In this document: piece after piece, positions 42,620 to 50,814 of the stretch
How positions within the stretch are numbered: the stretch's first letter is position 1
Layout of the letters: each line of letters begins with the position of its first letter
Made by a program: the position numbers and the translations under genes
The notes under the pieces: model-generated
What the model was told of the DNA's origin: nothing
The model's database searches: none
The model's input: the letters and a program-made list of their open reading frames with translations, nothing else
Assembly (NCBI RefSeq): GCF_004362215.1
Contig: NZ_SNWR01000002.1
Span: forward strand, 1,860,001 to 1,924,000
Source: Paractinoplanes brasiliensis
GTDB lineage: Bacteria; Actinomycetota; Actinomycetes; Mycobacteriales; Micromonosporaceae
Length of the DNA: 64,000 nucleotides
Direction of reading: 5' to 3'

Positions 42620-43136
42620 AAGGGGGCCGCACGCCCTCGGTGAGCTCCGCCGCTGCTTCCAACGCCATCACGGCGCGGGCGTGGCTGTCGAGGGCTGACT
42701 TGGCGGTGGAGTGCAGGGAGCCCAGGGCGACCAGGTAACCGGAACCCACGGCGGCGTAACCCGAGATGGTGTGCCCGATCTGGTAGTCGTCACCGACCAC
42801 GTACAGGCGGCCGTGAATGCCGACGAGGAACTGTCCGCCCTGTTCCTGGCCGTCGGTGGTTCTGGCGTAGCCGCCCCTGGAGAGGCATTCGCGGACGGCG
42901 TCGATGAACGTGGTGGCCATGAAACGGTCGACGTCCCAGGTGTCCGGCTCGCCCACGTCCAGGGAGTAGCGCAGCAGCTGGCCCATGCGGTAGCTGGTCG
43001 TGAAACCCATCAGGTAGGGCCCGACCTGGAACACCTTGGAGTCCGACCGCACCGCGACGTGCCAGCCGTCGCTGCCCGCCGAGTCTCCGCCGACGGTGAC
43101 GGTTCGCCCGTCCGTGATTCCCACGATGCACGTCAT
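42597..43136 (-). CDS. Ntn-hydrolase/proteasome-beta-like protein
   Basis: 179 aa starting MTCIVGITDGRTVTVGGDSAG, the pattern of HslV/proteasome-beta-like Ntn hydrolases in which the residue after Met (Thr2) becomes the nucleophile. Strands continue as DSKVFQVGPYLMGFTTSYRMG and FLVGIHGRLYVVGDDYQIG. It is shorter than proteasome subunits (about 230). It is probably a peptidase or amidase, but target and oligomer are unknown. The upstream 180 bp consist of tandem repeats. Confidence 0.77.
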   Translation of the reverse strand: MTCIVGITDGRTVTVGGDSAGSDGWHVAVRSDSKVFQVGPYLMGFTTSYRMGQLLRYSLDVGEPDTWDVDRFMATTFIDAVRECLSRGGYARTTDGQEQGGQFLVGIHGRLYVVGDDYQIGHTISGYAAVGSGYLVALGSLHSTAKSALDSHARAVMALEAAAELTEGVRPPFTVVQSE

Positions 43137-43182
43137 GGAGCCACTGTCCCCGGCCGGTCGGCCGGTGCCAATCGGCAGGAAA

Positions 43183-43314
43183 GGCCACCGGTACGAAGTG
43201 CACCGGCGCCAACCGGCAACAAAGACGGCCACCGGCACGAAATGCACCAGCGCCGATTGACGAGAAAGGCGGCCACCGGTGCGAGGTGCTCCGGTGGCCG
43301 CCGTTGGCTCGAAG
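43183..43314. repeat. 44-bp tandem repeat, three copies
   Basis: ggccaccgg begins units at 43183, 43227 and 43271, exactly 44 bp apart; each continues with n-n-cga-n-n-tgc. Part of a fourth unit is visible upstream (ggtgccaatcggcaggaaa, about 43164-43182). The third copy has changed so that it forms the terminator hairpin of the CBM32 gene. Confidence 0.85.
43268..43302 (-). terminator. Intrinsic terminator of the CBM32/beta-helix gene
   Basis: Perfect 12-bp stem ggcggccaccgg / ccggtggccgcc with an 11-nt loop, 15 nt past the stop on the reverse strand and followed there by tttctcg. Confidence 0.8.
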
Positions 43315-43316
43315 GG

Positions 43317-45551
43317 TCAGGGGTAGGCCACCACGTTGCGGGGCACGGTGTTGCCGGCCGGGTTGGGGACGGAACCGCCGGTGTCGTTGACGACGTTGGC
43401 GATGGTGCCGACGTCGCCCAGGGAGACCGTCAGGACGCTGCGGAGCCGGACGCCGGAGCGGACGGGCACCTCGAACGCGCGGTCCACCCGGACGCTGGGG
43501 TTGACGTTGAAGTAGGCGTACGAGCCGCCACCCCAGAGCTCGTGGTCGGTGACGTTGTCGGCGACCTTGTACGCCGCGTAGCCGTTGCCGCGGGGGCCGA
43601 TCCAGGCGGCCTGGTTGGGCACGTCGTACGGCTTCTCGTTCTGGAAGAAGATCGTCCTGCCGCGGTTGCCGTTCCAGATGACCTCGTACTTCTGGTAGTG
43701 CTCGACGAACAGGCCTGTCGCGAGCACGTCGTCGCCGTTCACGACGAGGCCGGTGTCGCCGGTGTTGACGGTCCAGCCGGTGGGGGCGCCGCCGTGGTCG
43801 GCCCGCCAGGCCCAGATGTGGTCGATGATCGTGTCGTCGCTGTGTACGGCGAGCGTGGTGGTGGCCTTGCCCTGGACGCTGCTGCCGATGCGGAAGAAGA
43901 CGTCCTGCAGGCTGATCGGGTTGGCCGAGTGGTCGGTGTGCACGCCGGCCCGTCCGACGCTCATCAGGGTCGGGCTGTTGGTGGTGCCGGCGTCGAAGGT
44001 CAAGCCGCTGACCTTCACCCCGTCGACGTCGGCGACGTTGAGGGCCTCGACGCCGTTGCTGGGGATCAGGGTCGGGTAGCCGATGCCGGTCACGACGGTG
44101 TTGGGACGGGTGACGCGGATCGTGTCGGTGAGGGCGTACGTGCCGGGGGTGAAGAACAGGTTCAGCCCCTGGGCGAGTGCCGAGTTGATGCGGGCGGCGC
44201 TGTCACCGGGTCTGGCGACGTAGAACTCCCGCATGGGTATCGAGGCGCCGGCGGTGTTCGGCCAGCTGGCGCCCGCCGAGTTGCGGCGCAGGGCGGGCAC
44301 GAAGACGCGGTAGAGGCCGGCGCTGTCGACGTACAGGTAGGGCTTTTCGCGGCTCACCGGGGTGGTGCCCAGCGTGGTGTGCGGCGGGTTCGGGAAGGCG
44401 TTGCCGGGGGCGCCTTGGACGCCGGAGAAGACCATGTTCCAGACGCCGCCGTCCCAGCGCCCGATGCGGCTGTCGCGGGTGTACCACTGCTGCTGCGAGC
44501 CCGACGACACGACGCCGTCGACCACGGAGTCGGTCAGGTAGCCGCCGCTGGAGTAGCCCTGGCCGTTGTCCTGGTTGGAGGGCGCGAGGGTCAGGTTGCC
44601 CTTGATGTGCACGCGGCGCATCGGGGCGGCCTGCGAGACGGCCCAGCGGTTGGTGCCGCCCTCGGGCACGATCGACAGGTTCTCCATGCTGCGCCAGAAG
44701 TTCTGGGTCGCGTTGCTCTCGTCGCCGTAGTTCCAGCCGGAGTCGACGTTGACGGCGCCGTTGATGGTCACGTCGTCGGGGTTGAGGCCGAGGCCGGCGA
44801 TCGTGGTGTAGAAGCCGATGTTGGCCCACACCCGCCCGTACGTGCCGGGTTTGAAGAGGAACACGTGGCGCTGGGTGCCGAACTGCGCGGCAGGGCTGCG
44901 CAGCTGCGCGTTGAAGGCCTGGTCGACCGCCGACTGGATGGTCGCCGCGGGGGTCGACGGCTCGAAGATGCGCACGTTCGGGCCCAGGTCGGGGGTGTCG
45001 GAGGTCGGCAGGGCCGGGCCGGTCGGGGTGGGTGTGGGCGTCGAGCTGGTGGTGGTGAAGACCTGGAACTCCCAGAGCGAGTAGCCGTACGGGGTGGCCC
45101 GGGTCGTGCCGTTCATCCGCACGTACCGGCCGCTGCCGTTGACGTTGAGGGTCTGGATACCGGCCCGGCCCGCGGTCACGGGGGTGATGTCGGTCCAGGC
45201 GGTGCCGTTCGCCGAGGTCTGGATGGTGAAGGCCGAGGCGTACGCGGCCTCCCAGTTCAGCACGACCTGGCTGATCGACTGGGTGCTGCCGAGGTCGACG
45301 CGCAACCACTGCGGGTCGGCGAACGTGCTGGACCAGCGGGTGCCGGCGTCACCGTCGACCGCGGCGGAGGCGGGGAAGGCGGCGCTCTCGACGGACGATG
45401 CGGTGGCCGGTTTGCCGTGCGAAACGGGGATCTCCGCGGCGCTGGCGCTGGTGGCGACCGCGGCGACGGTGGTGCCGACGGCCGCGGCGAGGAGCGCGCT
45501 CAGCACCACTGTGCCGCGGCGTCTCCGGGTCGGAACTGATGGGGATGTCAT
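43317..45551 (-). CDS. Secreted CBM32 (F5/8 type C) and beta-helix protein
   Basis: 744 aa. The signal peptide ends ATSASA-AE near residue 37. A discoidin/F5/8 type C domain, a galactose-type carbohydrate-binding module, spans about 38-175 (KPATASSVESAAFPASAAVDG, here shortened, and DPQWLRVDLG). After a Thr-Pro linker a parallel beta-helix domain runs to the end (IQSAVDQAF, FLFKPGTYGRVWANIGFYTT, HIWAWRADHGG). Homologues are often labelled adenylyl cyclase or coagulation factor-like, but the fold suggests a polysaccharide lyase or hydrolase. A LacI-type palindrome lies 80 bp upstream, so sugar-controlled expression is likely. Confidence 0.85.
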   Translation of the reverse strand: MTSPSVPTRRRRGTVVLSALLAAAVGTTVAAVATSASAAEIPVSHGKPATASSVESAAFPASAAVDGDAGTRWSSTFADPQWLRVDLGSTQSISQVVLNWEAAYASAFTIQTSANGTAWTDITPVTAGRAGIQTLNVNGSGRYVRMNGTTRATPYGYSLWEFQVFTTTSSTPTPTPTGPALPTSDTPDLGPNVRIFEPSTPAATIQSAVDQAFNAQLRSPAAQFGTQRHVFLFKPGTYGRVWANIGFYTTIAGLGLNPDDVTINGAVNVDSGWNYGDESNATQNFWRSMENLSIVPEGGTNRWAVSQAAPMRRVHIKGNLTLAPSNQDNGQGYSSGGYLTDSVVDGVVSSGSQQQWYTRDSRIGRWDGGVWNMVFSGVQGAPGNAFPNPPHTTLGTTPVSREKPYLYVDSAGLYRVFVPALRRNSAGASWPNTAGASIPMREFYVARPGDSAARINSALAQGLNLFFTPGTYALTDTIRVTRPNTVVTGIGYPTLIPSNGVEALNVADVDGVKVSGLTFDAGTTNSPTLMSVGRAGVHTDHSANPISLQDVFFRIGSSVQGKATTTLAVHSDDTIIDHIWAWRADHGGAPTGWTVNTGDTGLVVNGDDVLATGLFVEHYQKYEVIWNGNRGRTIFFQNEKPYDVPNQAAWIGPRGNGYAAYKVADNVTDHELWGGGSYAYFNVNPSVRVDRAFEVPVRSGVRLRSVLTVSLGDVGTIANVVNDTGGSVPNPAGNTVPRNVVAYP

Positions 45552-45630
45552 GTGCCTGCCTTTGCCGGACGCTTGCCGCGCGTCCGCGGGGACGGGCGCA
45601 CGGGTTGGGGGATGACCGAGCGGCGCGCTG

Positions 45631-45644
45631 GGAAAGCGCTCTCT
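45631..45644. promoter_or_regulatory. LacI-type operator upstream of the CBM32 gene
   Basis: ggaaagcgctctct contains agcgct at its centre and the near-palindrome ga-aagcgctc-tc with one mismatched pair, the core typical of LacI-family catabolic operators. It is 80-94 bp before the ATG at 45551. Confidence 0.5.
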
Positions 45645-45720
45645 GGGGATTGTTAACTCGGCGTTGCGAAGCGTCAATGTCCCGGTCACAAAAGGGCCGC
45701 GTATGTTCCCGAGTGGGCAA

Positions 45721-48700
45721 TCAACGCGACAAGCGGCCCACTTCGGCGGACGCTGCCTTACCGTCCAGAGCCCACCCTTGCCTGTACGCCTCCTCGAACA
45801 CGTCCTCCCCGAGCGCCTCACGACTACGCGTGGTCAGCTCGCGGATGTGCGGATCGGTGCGGTCGTGCGCGCCGCGCAGCCGGGCGGCGGCGCCCAGCAA
45901 CCGGGCCGCCTCGTGGGGCCGGTCGCGCAGCTCGGCCAGCCCGGCGGCCGTCACCGCGACCAGCGACAGGATCGGCATGTCCCGGCTTTCCAGGCCCGCC
46001 GCGTACGCGCTGATCAAGGCCTTCTCGGCGCCCTCGGTGTCGCCCCGGCGCAGGCACAGGTTGGCCCGCATGGCGCCGGCGATGGCCCGGCCGTGGTCGC
46101 CGCCCAGTTCGGGCTCGGCCGCCATCTCGGCCTCGGCCCGGTCGAGCAGCAGGCCGGCGCGGTCCAGTTCGCCGAGCCGGATCCACATGCCACCCTCCAG
46201 CGCGTTGAGCAGCACGCTCAGCTCGGGCGAGGCCGACCTCGTCATGCGTTCGCGGGTGGACTCCAGCATCGCGATCGCCAGGTGGTCGTCGCCGCGGCGC
46301 ATGTGCAGGTCGATCCAGCGCAGGTCGATGAAGACCTCGTCGGTCAGGCTCAGCGTGCCGAACTCGTGGGCCAGCGAACGGGCCTGCCGCAGGTCGTCCA
46401 GCGCTCCGTCGAGGTCACCGTCGTACTGGCGCAGCAACGCCCGCATCGGCAGCGCGGTGGCCACGCCCCAGCGGTCGCCGGCCCGGCCGAAACAGTCGAG
46501 CGCGGCGGTCAGGTCGACCCGCACCTGCTGCAGGTTGCCCTCGTTCTCGGCGAACTGGGCGCGGATCAGGTGTGCCAGCCCGGCCGTCCAGACGTCCGGC
46601 CCCTCGGCGAGCCGGCCGAGCACGATCTGGGCGGCATCGTTCTCCCGTACGAAGAAAAGCGTCATGCCGGCCATGGCGCCCATCAGCCCCGGCAGCTCGG
46701 GGTGGGCCAGAAGCCGCTCGGCCAGCGCCCGCATCTCGTTCTCGCGCTGCTGCAGTTGCTCGGCGCTCATCAGCGAGCGGGTGCTGATCTTGTTGAGCAT
46801 CTGCAACGCCACGGCGCAGTCCCGCCGCCACGACGGGCCGGCCGGAGGCAGCGCCAGCGCCTCGCCGATCCAGTACGCGGCCTCGTTGTGCCGGCCGAAC
46901 ATCTGCCAGTACCAGGCCAGGTCGAGAGCCAGCGTGAGGGCGGCGCCGGCGTCACCGGCGTCGCACAGGTGCCGCAGCCCGGCCAGCGCGTTGTCGTACT
47001 CGGCGCCAAGTACCCGCAGCGCGCCCACCTGGCCGGGGCCGCGCAGTTCGGGGTCGAGGCGGGCCATCAGCCGGGCCAGGTGCCGGGCGGCCAGACCCCG
47101 GGTGTCGTCGAGCGCGCCCTGCTCGGCCAGCCGTTCGGCGCCGTACTCGCGCAGGGTCTCCAGCATCCGGTAACGGCCCGCGTCGGGCGCCAGCTGCAGC
47201 AGGGAACGGTCGACGAGCGCGGCGAGCAGGTCGGGGATCTCGGCGGCGGGCACGGGGGTGCCGGCACAGACCGCCGCCGCCGTGTCCGCGGTGACGCCGC
47301 CGGGCAGCACGGAGATCCGTTCGGCCACCGTGCGCTCGTGGCCGCTCAGCAGGTCCCAGCTCCAGGCGATGACGGAGCGCAACGTCCGGTGGCGCGGCAC
47401 CGCGGTGCGGTTACCCGTGGTGAGCAGCCGGAACCGGTCGGACAGCCCCGCGGTCAGCTCGGCCAGCGACATCGTGCGCAGCCGGGCCGCGGCCAGCTCG
47501 AGGGCCAGCGGCAGGCCGTCGAGCGCGGTGGTGACCCGGCGGATGTCGTCGAGGGTGGAGGTGTCCACGTCGAAACCCGGGCGGACGGCGGCTGCCCGTT
47601 CGGTGAACAGGCGCACCGACGCCGTACGCCGGGCCTGCTCGACGGTGTCGTCCGGGCCGGGCATCGCCAGCGGCCCGAGCGGCACCAGCGCCTCGCCGTC
47701 GACCGCCAGCGGCTCCCGGCTGGTGGCCAGCACCCGGATCCCGGAGCAGCGCGGCAGCAGCGCCGCGATCAGGTGCGCGACCGCGTCGACCAGGTGCTCG
47801 CAGTTGTCGACCACGAGCAGCGTCTCGCGGCCCCCGAACTGCTCGACCAGCACGTCGAGCTCGCCCGCCTCGACCCGCAGCTTGGCCGACGGTTCGAACA
47901 TCGCCGCGCCGCGCCGCCCGGCCGCGGTGAGCAGGGCCGCGCCGACCTTCGCGGGTTCGGTGACGGCCGCCAGGTCGACCAGCCACACGCCGTCGCGGAA
48001 CTCGTGGCCACGGCGCCGGGCCGCCTCGATCGCAAGCCGGGTCTTGCCCGCGCCGCCGGGGCCGAGCACGGTGACGAGCCGGCCGGCAGCGAGCAGCGTG
48101 TCGATCCGGGCCAGGTCGTCGTCGCGCCCGACGAAGCTGGTCAGCGGCGCCGGCAGGTTGCTCCGAGATTCCCGTACGGGCTCAGAGGTGGCAGTGGCCC
48201 CGGAACGCAGCAGCCGCACGTGGCGCTCACGCAGCGCTGCCCCGGGGTCCGCGCCGAGCTGGTCGGCCAGCGCCGCGCGCGCGGTCTCGAACACCGCGAG
48301 AGCCTCGGCTTGCCGACCCTGGGCGGCGAGCGCGTCCATCAGCAGCGCGGCCGCCCGCTCGTGCACGGGATCCTCGGTCAGCCGGGACGTCAGGCGGGCG
48401 GCGGCCGCGGCCGGTTCACCCGTCGCGAGCTCGGCCTCGGCCAGGTCGTCGACCGCCTCGGCCCGGATCGCCCCCAGCCGGGCGGCCGCCCCCGCGATCG
48501 GCGGCCCGGCCCACAGACTCAGGGCTTCGCCCAGCACCCGTACGGCTTCCCGCGCGTCCCCGGCCCGCAAGCACGCCCGGCCCGCGGCGGCCAGCCGTTC
48601 GAAGCGCAGCACGTCGACGTCGTCGGGAAGCACCTCGAGCCGGTAACCGGCCTCGTTCTGCGTGACCAGGCCCGCCGAGCCGAGCACGCGGCGCAGCCGG

Positions 48701-48930
48701 GACACCAGCGACTGCAGGGAGTTGACCGGGTCGGACGGCACCTCGCCGGGCCAGAGCGCGCCGACCAGGGCGGCGGGTTCGACGGGCCGGCCGCCGGCCA
48801 GGGCGAGGCGTACGAGAAGGCTTCTGAGCCGGGCCCCGGGCACCGGCACCACGGTGTCGCCGCGGCGCACCTCGAAGGCGCCGAGCAGCGTCACGCGCAA
48901 CCGCGCGCCCGAGTCCCCGTGCTCACCCAC
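45721..48930 (-). CDS. AfsR/SARP-type regulator with NB-ARC-like ATPase and TPRs
   Basis: 1069 aa from a GTG at 48930 with GGAGGA 7 nt upstream. Order: OmpR-type winged helix (about 10-100, RLRSLLVRLALAGG and DPVNSLQSLVSRLRRVLG), bacterial transcriptional activation domain (about 105-245), P-loop ATPase from about 265 (VGRDDDLARI, Walker A GPGGAGKT 290-297, Walker B LLVVDNCEHL, SREPLAVDG), then TPR-like helices to the end. Such proteins activate secondary-metabolite or developmental genes in response to nucleotide state. No biosynthetic cluster is adjacent; the CBM32 gene downstream may be a target. Confidence 0.9.
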   Translation of the reverse strand: MGEHGDSGARLRVTLLGAFEVRRGDTVVPVPGARLRSLLVRLALAGGRPVEPAALVGALWPGEVPSDPVNSLQSLVSRLRRVLGSAGLVTQNEAGYRLEVLPDDVDVLRFERLAAAGRACLRAGDAREAVRVLGEALSLWAGPPIAGAAARLGAIRAEAVDDLAEAELATGEPAAAAARLTSRLTEDPVHERAAALLMDALAAQGRQAEALAVFETARAALADQLGADPGAALRERHVRLLRSGATATSEPVRESRSNLPAPLTSFVGRDDDLARIDTLLAAGRLVTVLGPGGAGKTRLAIEAARRRGHEFRDGVWLVDLAAVTEPAKVGAALLTAAGRRGAAMFEPSAKLRVEAGELDVLVEQFGGRETLLVVDNCEHLVDAVAHLIAALLPRCSGIRVLATSREPLAVDGEALVPLGPLAMPGPDDTVEQARRTASVRLFTERAAAVRPGFDVDTSTLDDIRRVTTALDGLPLALELAAARLRTMSLAELTAGLSDRFRLLTTGNRTAVPRHRTLRSVIAWSWDLLSGHERTVAERISVLPGGVTADTAAAVCAGTPVPAAEIPDLLAALVDRSLLQLAPDAGRYRMLETLREYGAERLAEQGALDDTRGLAARHLARLMARLDPELRGPGQVGALRVLGAEYDNALAGLRHLCDAGDAGAALTLALDLAWYWQMFGRHNEAAYWIGEALALPPAGPSWRRDCAVALQMLNKISTRSLMSAEQLQQRENEMRALAERLLAHPELPGLMGAMAGMTLFFVRENDAAQIVLGRLAEGPDVWTAGLAHLIRAQFAENEGNLQQVRVDLTAALDCFGRAGDRWGVATALPMRALLRQYDGDLDGALDDLRQARSLAHEFGTLSLTDEVFIDLRWIDLHMRRGDDHLAIAMLESTRERMTRSASPELSVLLNALEGGMWIRLGELDRAGLLLDRAEAEMAAEPELGGDHGRAIAGAMRANLCLRRGDTEGAEKALISAYAAGLESRDMPILSLVAVTAAGLAELRDRPHEAARLLGAAARLRGAHDRTDPHIRELTTRSREALGEDVFEEAYRQGWALDGKAASAEVGRLSR

Positions 48931-48995
48931 ACGACGATCCTCCCGCGCCGGGCCGGGCGGACCCAACCCGGGGAGGTTCGTGCCGGCTCAACGGC

Positions 48996-49166
48996 TCAGC
49001 TCTGCGCCTCCGGGGCGGCGTGCCGGCCCTGGCTCTCGGCGGCCGCGCGACGCTCCAGCTCCTCGTCCTTCAACAGATACTTCTTGATGTTGACGGTGGA
49101 ACGATCCCCGAGATCGTCCGGCTTCGCGGCGTGCCGGCCGGACTGCTGGTTGTTGCTTTCGGTCAT
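48996..49166 (-). CDS. Small hydrophilic protein
   Basis: 56 aa from the ATG at 49166 (MTESNNQQSGRHA). Strongly charged, with STVNIKKYLLKDEELERRAAAE forming a likely helix and two copies of GRHAA near the ends. No known motif. GGAGGG lies about 14 nt upstream, rather far. It is probably real because its composition is protein-like and unlike the surrounding noise, but function is unknown. Confidence 0.5.
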   Translation of the reverse strand: MTESNNQQSGRHAAKPDDLGDRSTVNIKKYLLKDEELERRAAAESQGRHAAPEAQS

Positions 49167-49262
49167 GACCGCAAACCGTACCCTCCGCGCGCGCCCCGGC
49201 AAAACATTGACGAGCGCCGAAGTGGACGATCGGATCGGAGTTCCGGATGCGCCGGAGGCAGC

Positions 49263-49582
49263 GTGTCCCCGCGGCGTCGCATCGCCATCCTCGCCGCCCT
49301 CACCCTGATCATCCCCGCCGCCCCTGCTCAGGCCGCGCCACCCACCGCCGCCCTCACTCTCGGTGACAGCCTCATCTCGGGCGAGGGCGCGGCGCGTACC
49401 GTCCCGTCACCGACGCGAACGGGCAGGAACAGACATTTCCCGGCTGGTCCGCGGCGAACGGCAACGACTTCCTCCGTCATCGCTCCGCGAACGCCTCGCT
49501 ACCGAAAGCAACCCTGCCCGGCATTCAGCACCGCTTCAACCTGGCCTGCTCGGGCGGCCGCACTTACTGTCAGAAGCTGTAG
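49263..49582 (+). pseudogene. SGNH hydrolase, frameshifted and truncated
   Basis: From the GTG at 49263 (GGAGG upstream) comes a signal peptide (ILAALTLIIPAAPAQA) and the SGNH block I ALTLGDSLISGEGA with the nucleophile Ser. A single missing G near 49390 shifts the frame; the continuation is YRPVTDANGQEQTFPGWSA and NLACSGGRT in the next frame, stopping at 49582. The normal GDSL/SGNH lipase fold needs about 150 more residues with the catalytic Asp-His, which are absent. The gene end abuts the reverse-strand gene at 49570, which suggests a rearrangement joint. Confidence 0.8.
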
Positions 49583-50244
49583 CGAACGGTCGTGCTGCCG
49601 ACCTCGAAGGTGAAGAGGTCTGCCGAGCGCGGGCGGCTGATCGGCCCCGGCCCGTCCACGCGGGGGTCAGCAGACCCGCGCGCCAGATCCCACATGGCGC
49701 CACCCCACGTCGTGATGGTCCGGCTCTGACCCGGGCTGACCCGCACCACTGCCCGCAGCGCACAGTCCTCATCGGTCTGCCAGAAGGTATAAGCCTTGTC
49801 GGCCGGCGACACCTTGATCCGCACCGTGACGCGGGCGCCGAGGTCGGCCTCGGTGACCCCGTAGGCCTCCTGCGCGGTGTCCCAGCCCACCCGCTGCTCG
49901 AGGCAGCTCTTGATCTCCGCGTCGGACGGGACGGTGAGCGCCTCGGGAGCGGAAGTCTGCGGGGGCCGCGTCGTGGTCGTACGCGCCTTGGGTTTCCCGG
50001 TAGGCGCGGCGCTGCTCGCCTTGGCCGTCGGCTTCTTCGAGGCGGGCGTCCCGGTGGCGGGCGGCCCAGCCGGCGCCGTGGTGGCGGGCGGGCGCAGGCG
50101 TTCGATGATGTCCGGCAGATCCCAGCCGGTGCCGAAGCTGAAGATCTGCAGCACATTGGCGACAGCCCCGATCACGACGAAGACCAGACTGCCGGCCAGG
50201 ACCTGAGCCGCCCGCTGCGAACGCGTCGGCGGTTGGGGAGTCAC
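49570..50244 (-). CDS. Membrane-anchored protein with extracytoplasmic domain
   Basis: 224 aa from a GTG at 50244. One N-terminal helix (VLAGSLVFVVIGAVANVLQIF), a Thr/Pro/Lys-rich linker (about 55-105), then a folded domain (SDAEIKSCLEQRVGWDTAQEA to STTVRYSF) with two cysteines (about 118 and 162) that could form a disulphide outside the cell. I do not recognise the domain. The stop lies inside the residual SGNH hydrolase open frame on the other strand. Confidence 0.65.
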   Translation of the reverse strand: MTPQPPTRSQRAAQVLAGSLVFVVIGAVANVLQIFSFGTGWDLPDIIERLRPPATTAPAGPPATGTPASKKPTAKASSAAPTGKPKARTTTTRPPQTSAPEALTVPSDAEIKSCLEQRVGWDTAQEAYGVTEADLGARVTVRIKVSPADKAYTFWQTDEDCALRAVVRVSPGQSRTITTWGGAMWDLARGSADPRVDGPGPISRPRSADLFTFEVGSTTVRYSF

Positions 50245-50326
50245 AGGGCCAGTATTCCTGGCGGCCGGGCGCTACTGCCTACGCGCCCAGGCTCCGCGCT
50301 GGACTGCTTAGTGTCCAGGCTCCGCA

Positions 50327-50352
50327 CCGGGCCGGGCCGGGCCGGGCCGGTG
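50327..50352. repeat. Short ccggg tandem repeat
   Basis: About five copies of ccggg in a row in a 240-bp stretch (50245-50487) between the membrane-anchored protein gene and the next gene. It is simple-sequence DNA with no evident function. Confidence 0.7.
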
Positions 50353-50403
50353 ACCTGACTGTCCTGTTCGGCCGGGGCGGCCCGCAGCCGACCGCCCAGG
50401 GAG

Positions 50404-50487
50404 TCAGCGCCGCGACACGAACGCGGAGAACTCCGTCCCCTCGGTGAAGCGGTCCAGCGCCCGCAGCCGCCCCGGCTCGGCACCGTG
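50404..50487 (-). pseudogene. C-terminal gene remnant
   Basis: Directly after the TAG of the 105-aa membrane-protein gene, and in the same frame, are 27 codons reading HGAEPGRLRALDRFTEGTEF-SAFVSRR before a TGA. The stretch looks like the natural end of a soluble protein, but nothing upstream belongs to it. It is either a leftover gene tail or a chance in-frame extension. Confidence 0.35.
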
Positions 50488-50805
50488 CTACCAGGACTGC
50501 TGGCGGCGGCGGAGCAGGGAGAGGCCGAACCCCGTGACGACGGGGACAAGGACAATGAAGACGACCCTGGTCACGCGTGCGCCCCGGCAACCCCGGTCCA
50601 TCTTGTCGCGGTACCACTCGTAGTCGGGGTCGACGCGATCCGGCTGGGGCGGGGTCAACCAGAAGACGTTGCCGCAGTTCATGTTGGGCGGGTGGTCGCC
50701 GCCGGGTTCCGGCGCCTGCACCGGGAAGACCAGCAAACCCGCGAGAACCACGGCAGCGGCGATGACCAGCCAGCGGCTCGCACCCCGCAACCCCGTGATC
50801 TGCAC
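50488..50805 (-). CDS. Small two-helix membrane protein downstream of IS630
   Basis: 105 aa from a GTG at 50805. A helix at about 12-29 (LVIAAAVVLAGLLVFPV), an outside loop with two cysteines (NMNCGNVFWLTPP and DRGCRG) and a second helix (VVFIVLVPVVTGFGLSLL) before a basic end. No family recognised. The IS630 element ends only 12 bp upstream, so the original promoter is displaced and expression may depend on transcription out of the element. Confidence 0.6.
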   Translation of the reverse strand: MQITGLRGASRWLVIAAAVVLAGLLVFPVQAPEPGGDHPPNMNCGNVFWLTPPQPDRVDPDYEWYRDKMDRGCRGARVTRVVFIVLVPVVTGFGLSLLRRRQQSW

Positions 50806-50814
50806 GCGCCGATC

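Noticed and set aside
43183..43314. CRISPR array
   Set aside because: The three 44-bp units are contiguous, with no unique spacers, and there are no cas genes.
45721..48930. Pathway regulator of a secondary-metabolite cluster in this window
   Set aside because: There are no polyketide, peptide synthetase, terpene or similar genes within the window.
42711..49308. Very long forward open frames (942 and 1214 codons) opposite the CBM32 and AfsR-like genes
   Set aside because: They are shadows of the reverse genes; composition is low-complexity and the reverse frames have clear domains.
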